Assembly: GCF_032854445.1 (NCBI RefSeq)
Contig: NW_027018086.1
Span: 23,467-87,466, forward strand
DNA length: 64,000 bases
Reading direction: 5' to 3'
Source: Liolophura sinensis
Taxonomy: Eukaryota; Mollusca; Polyplacophora; Chitonida; Chitonidae
Under the pieces are notes generated by a model. It was not told where the DNA came from. It made no database searches and saw only the letters and a list, made by a program, of their open reading frames with translations. Shown here in pieces: positions 61,448-64,000 of this stretch. How positions within the stretch are numbered: the first letter of the stretch is position 1; every line of letters starts with the position of its first letter. The position numbers were made by a program, and so were the translations under genes.

Positions 61448-64000
61448 TACTCTGTACAATCGCGACTGGTCATTACTATATTCAACTTTTGACTATAAGT
61501 TATGTGCCCTTCGGTAGCCCAGAAGACGTCAAATCTTTGGGCTAAGCCCATTTAACTCACCCAGCAATTGTCTTACTTCTAAGTCCTAGACAATCTCAAT
61601 GTCTTTATCTACGTGTAGAAAAAACACACCATTTGTACATAAAAAATACAAGGTACTTGATACAGTCTGCTGTAAAAAGTACAACTGACCACTGACCCAC
61701 AAGAATAAGGTGCCAAAAGATGCGGAATTGAGCCAGGAATCGGCAGCTGTTGAAAAATTGCAAATATCCCTGGTTTCCATGGAGTAAGAGCCGTTGCTGG
61801 GCACGTGATTATGACATAAATGATCATTCAATTGTCACTACAGCCAAAAGTGTTGGTCGGAGAGCAACGCGGTTTGCACCATTCGATTTCTCGTCACAAA
61901 ATACGTCGGATTAGCCTCTTACCAGCAGCACTGGAACAGTTTTTCCAATTTTGAATTTTTGCCTGGTCTTTTTGTTAATTGAAATCGGCTACACTGTACT
62001 ATGTACCATCGCGACTGGTCATTACTATATTCAACTTTTGACTATAAGTTATGTGCCCTTCGGTAGCCCAGAAGACCTGAAATCTTTGGGCTAAGCCCAT
62101 TTAACTCACCCAGCAATTGTCTTACTTCTAAGTCCAAGACAATCTCAATGTCTTTATCTACGTGTAGAAAAACCACACCATTTGTACATAAAAAACACAA
62201 GGTACTTGATACAGTCTGCTGTAAAAAGTACAACTGACCACAGGCCCACATGAATAAGGTGCCAAAAGATGCGGAATTGAGCCAGGCATCGGCAGCTGTT
62301 GACAAATTGCAAATTTCCCTGGTTTCCATGGAGTAAGAGCCGTTGCTGGGCACGTGATTATGGCATAAATGATCATTCAATTGTCGCTACAGCCAAAAGT
62401 ATTGGTCGGAGAGCAACGCGGATTGCACCATTCGATTTCTCGTCACAAAATACGTCGTATTAGCCTCTTACTAGTAGCACTGGAACAGTTTTTCCACTTT
62501 TGCATTTTTGACTGGTCTTTTTGTTAATTGAAATCGGCTACACTGTACTCTGTACAATCGCGACTGGTCATTACTATATTCAACTTTTGACTATAAGTTA
62601 TATGCTTTTCGGTAGCCCAGAAGACGTCAAATCTTTGGGCTAAGCCCATTTAACTCACCCAGCAATTGTCTTACTTCTAAGTCCAAGACAATCTCAATGT
62701 CTTTATCTACGTGTAGAAAAACCAGACCATTTGTACATGAAAAACACAAGGTACTTGATACAGTCTGCTGTAAAAAGTACAACTGAACACTGACCCACTT
62801 CAGTAAGGTGCCAAAAGATGCGGAATTGAGCCAGGCATCGGCAGCTGTTGAAAAATTGCAAATTTCCCTGGTTTCCATGGAGTAAGAGCCGTTGCTGGGC
62901 ACGTGATTATGACATAAATGATCATTCAATTGTCACTACAGCCAAAAGTATTGGTCGGAGAGCAACGCGGATTGCACCATTCGATTTCTCGTCACAAAAT
63001 ACGTCGTATTAGCCTCTTACTAGTAGCACTGGAACAGTTTTTCCACTTTTGCATTTTTGCCTGGTCTTTTTGTTAATTGAAATCGGCTACACTGTACTCT
63101 GTACAATCGCGACTGGTCATTACTATATTCAACTTTTGACTATAAGTTATATGCCCTTCGGTAGCGCAGAAGACGTCAAATCTTTGGGCTAAGCCCATTT
63201 AACTCACCCAGCAATTGTCTTACTTCTAAGTCCAAGACAATCTCAATGTCTTTATCTACGTGTAGAAAAACCAGACCATTTGTACATGAAAAACACAAGG
63301 TACTTGATACAGTCTGCTGTAAAAAGTACAACTGAACACTGACCCACTTCAGTAAGGTGCCAAAAGATGCGGAATTGAGCCAGGCATCGGCAGCTGTTGA
63401 AAAATTGCAAATTTCCCTGGTTTCCATGGAGTAAGAGCCGTTGCTGTGCACGTGATTATGACATAAATGATCATTCAATTGTCACTACAGCCAAAAGTAT
63501 TGGTCGGAGAGCAACGCGGATTGCACCATTCGATTTCTCGTCACAAAATACGTCGGATTAGCCTCTTACCAGCAGCAACTGGAACAGTTTTTCCACTTTT
63601 GCATTTTTACCTGGTCTTTTTGTTAATTGAAATCGGCTACACTGTACTCTGTACAATCGCGACTGGTCATTACTATATTCAACTTTTGACTATAAGTTAT
63701 GTGCCCTACCGTAGCCCAGAAGACCTGAAATCTTTGGGCTAAGCCCATTTAACTCACCCAGCAATTGCCTTAATTCTAAGTGCAAGACAATCTCAATGTC
63801 TTTATCTACGTGTAAAAAAACCATACCATTTGTACGTGAAAAACACAAGGTACTTGATACAGTCTGCTGTAAAAAGTACAACTGAACACTGACCCACATG
63901 AATAAGGTGCCAAAAGATGCAGAATTGAGCCAGGAATCGGCAGCTGTTGAAAAATTGCAAATTTCCCTGGTTTCCATGGAGTAAGAGCCGTTGTTGTGCA
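61448..64000 (+). repeat. Right-edge monomers 113-117 (N-I-J-J-partial)
   Basis: Monomers start at 61448 (N), 61997 (I), 62546 (J), 63095 (J) and 63645 (partial, 356 bp). Copy 113 has the N markers CCACAAGAATAAGG and CCAATTTTGAATTTTTG, followed by I as at 43892 and 52133. Copy 117 has AATTCTAAGTGC, seven As before CCATACC and GATGCAGAATTG, and is cut by the window edge. The array clearly continues beyond 64000. Confidence 0.82.

Larger units (their letters stand above)
1..64000 (+). repeat. Tandem satellite array, ~549-bp monomer, 116 full copies plus one partial
   Basis: Every line of the window aligns to the same monomer. The anchor TACTCTGTAC (or a one-base variant) recurs at 1, 551, 1100, 1650, 2199, 2748, 3297, 3846, 4395 and so on to 63645. 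Spacing is almost always 549 or 550 bp. No copy is inverted and nothing unrelated is inserted. Copies differ by scattered substitutions and one-base indels, mostly in A/T runs. Uniform orientation, a long monomer, HOR structure and no genes are typical of eukaryotic satellite DNA. I do not recognise the family, so chromosomal location and species are inference only. The array runs off both edges, so its full length is unknown. Confidence 0.98.

Noticed and set aside
1-64000. Over a hundred open frames of 60-144 codons on both strands with highly similar predicted products
   Set aside because: They are one repeat read many times. Several frames on both strands are open over the same bases, the frame shifts between copies with A-run length, and no product resembles a known family. 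Not annotated as CDS.
1-64000. CRISPR-like array
   Set aside because: The repeat unit is about 549 bp with no short direct repeat separated by unique spacers; all sequence between anchors is itself repeated.
1-64000. rDNA or 5S spacer, histone or other gene-cluster repeat
   Set aside because: A coding or rRNA core would show as one strongly invariant block per unit; variation is spread along the monomer and no rRNA or histone sequence is recognisable.

Overview
The whole window is one uninterrupted head-to-tail satellite DNA array. A monomer of about 549 bp repeats from base 1 to base 64000, always in the same orientation. Using the start of TACTCTGTAC as phase zero, I count 116 copies plus a 356-bp partial copy at the right edge. 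I found no unique sequence, recognisable gene, tRNA, rRNA, transposon, telomere repeat or CRISPR array. Such a long, moderately AT-rich array with higher-order repeat (HOR) structure points to a eukaryotic chromosome, in centromeric, pericentromeric, subtelomeric or other heterochromatin. I do not recognise the monomer family and cannot name the organism.

The monomers fall into recurring subtypes defined by shared variants (my labels A to N). Layout: 1-4394, an irregular nine-monomer version of the left HOR. 4395-13181, two copies of an eight-monomer HOR of about 4.39 kb (order D-A-B-C-D-A'-E/A'-E; the second copy ends differently). 13182-21379, mosaic blocks including a segment reused about 2.75 kb apart. 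21380-27957, a stretch with many one-base indels. 27958-30155, a nearly perfect one-monomer duplication and its flank. 30156-35648, a short F-G-H-X HOR of 3 or 4 monomers. 35649-51031, a six-monomer HOR of about 3.3 kb (I-J-C'-I-J-K) with irregular interruptions. 51032-52681, mixed monomers. 52682-64000, an I-J dimer array of about 1.1 kb that contains a further 3.848-kb seven-monomer duplication.

The content is therefore an evolutionary record of unequal crossover and amplification. Several hybrid monomers sit where an HOR gains or loses whole monomers. Each monomer carries conserved short symmetric elements: a tripartite TAGCCCA/TGGGCTA/AGCCCA inverted repeat, TGTAC-TCT-GTACA, AATGATCATT, CCATGG and a CACGTG E-box-like hexamer, plus a T-tract cluster. 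These are the best candidates for protein-binding or structural roles. The 70-144 codon open frames on both strands are best read as by-products of a 549-bp (3 x 183) repeat, not as genes.
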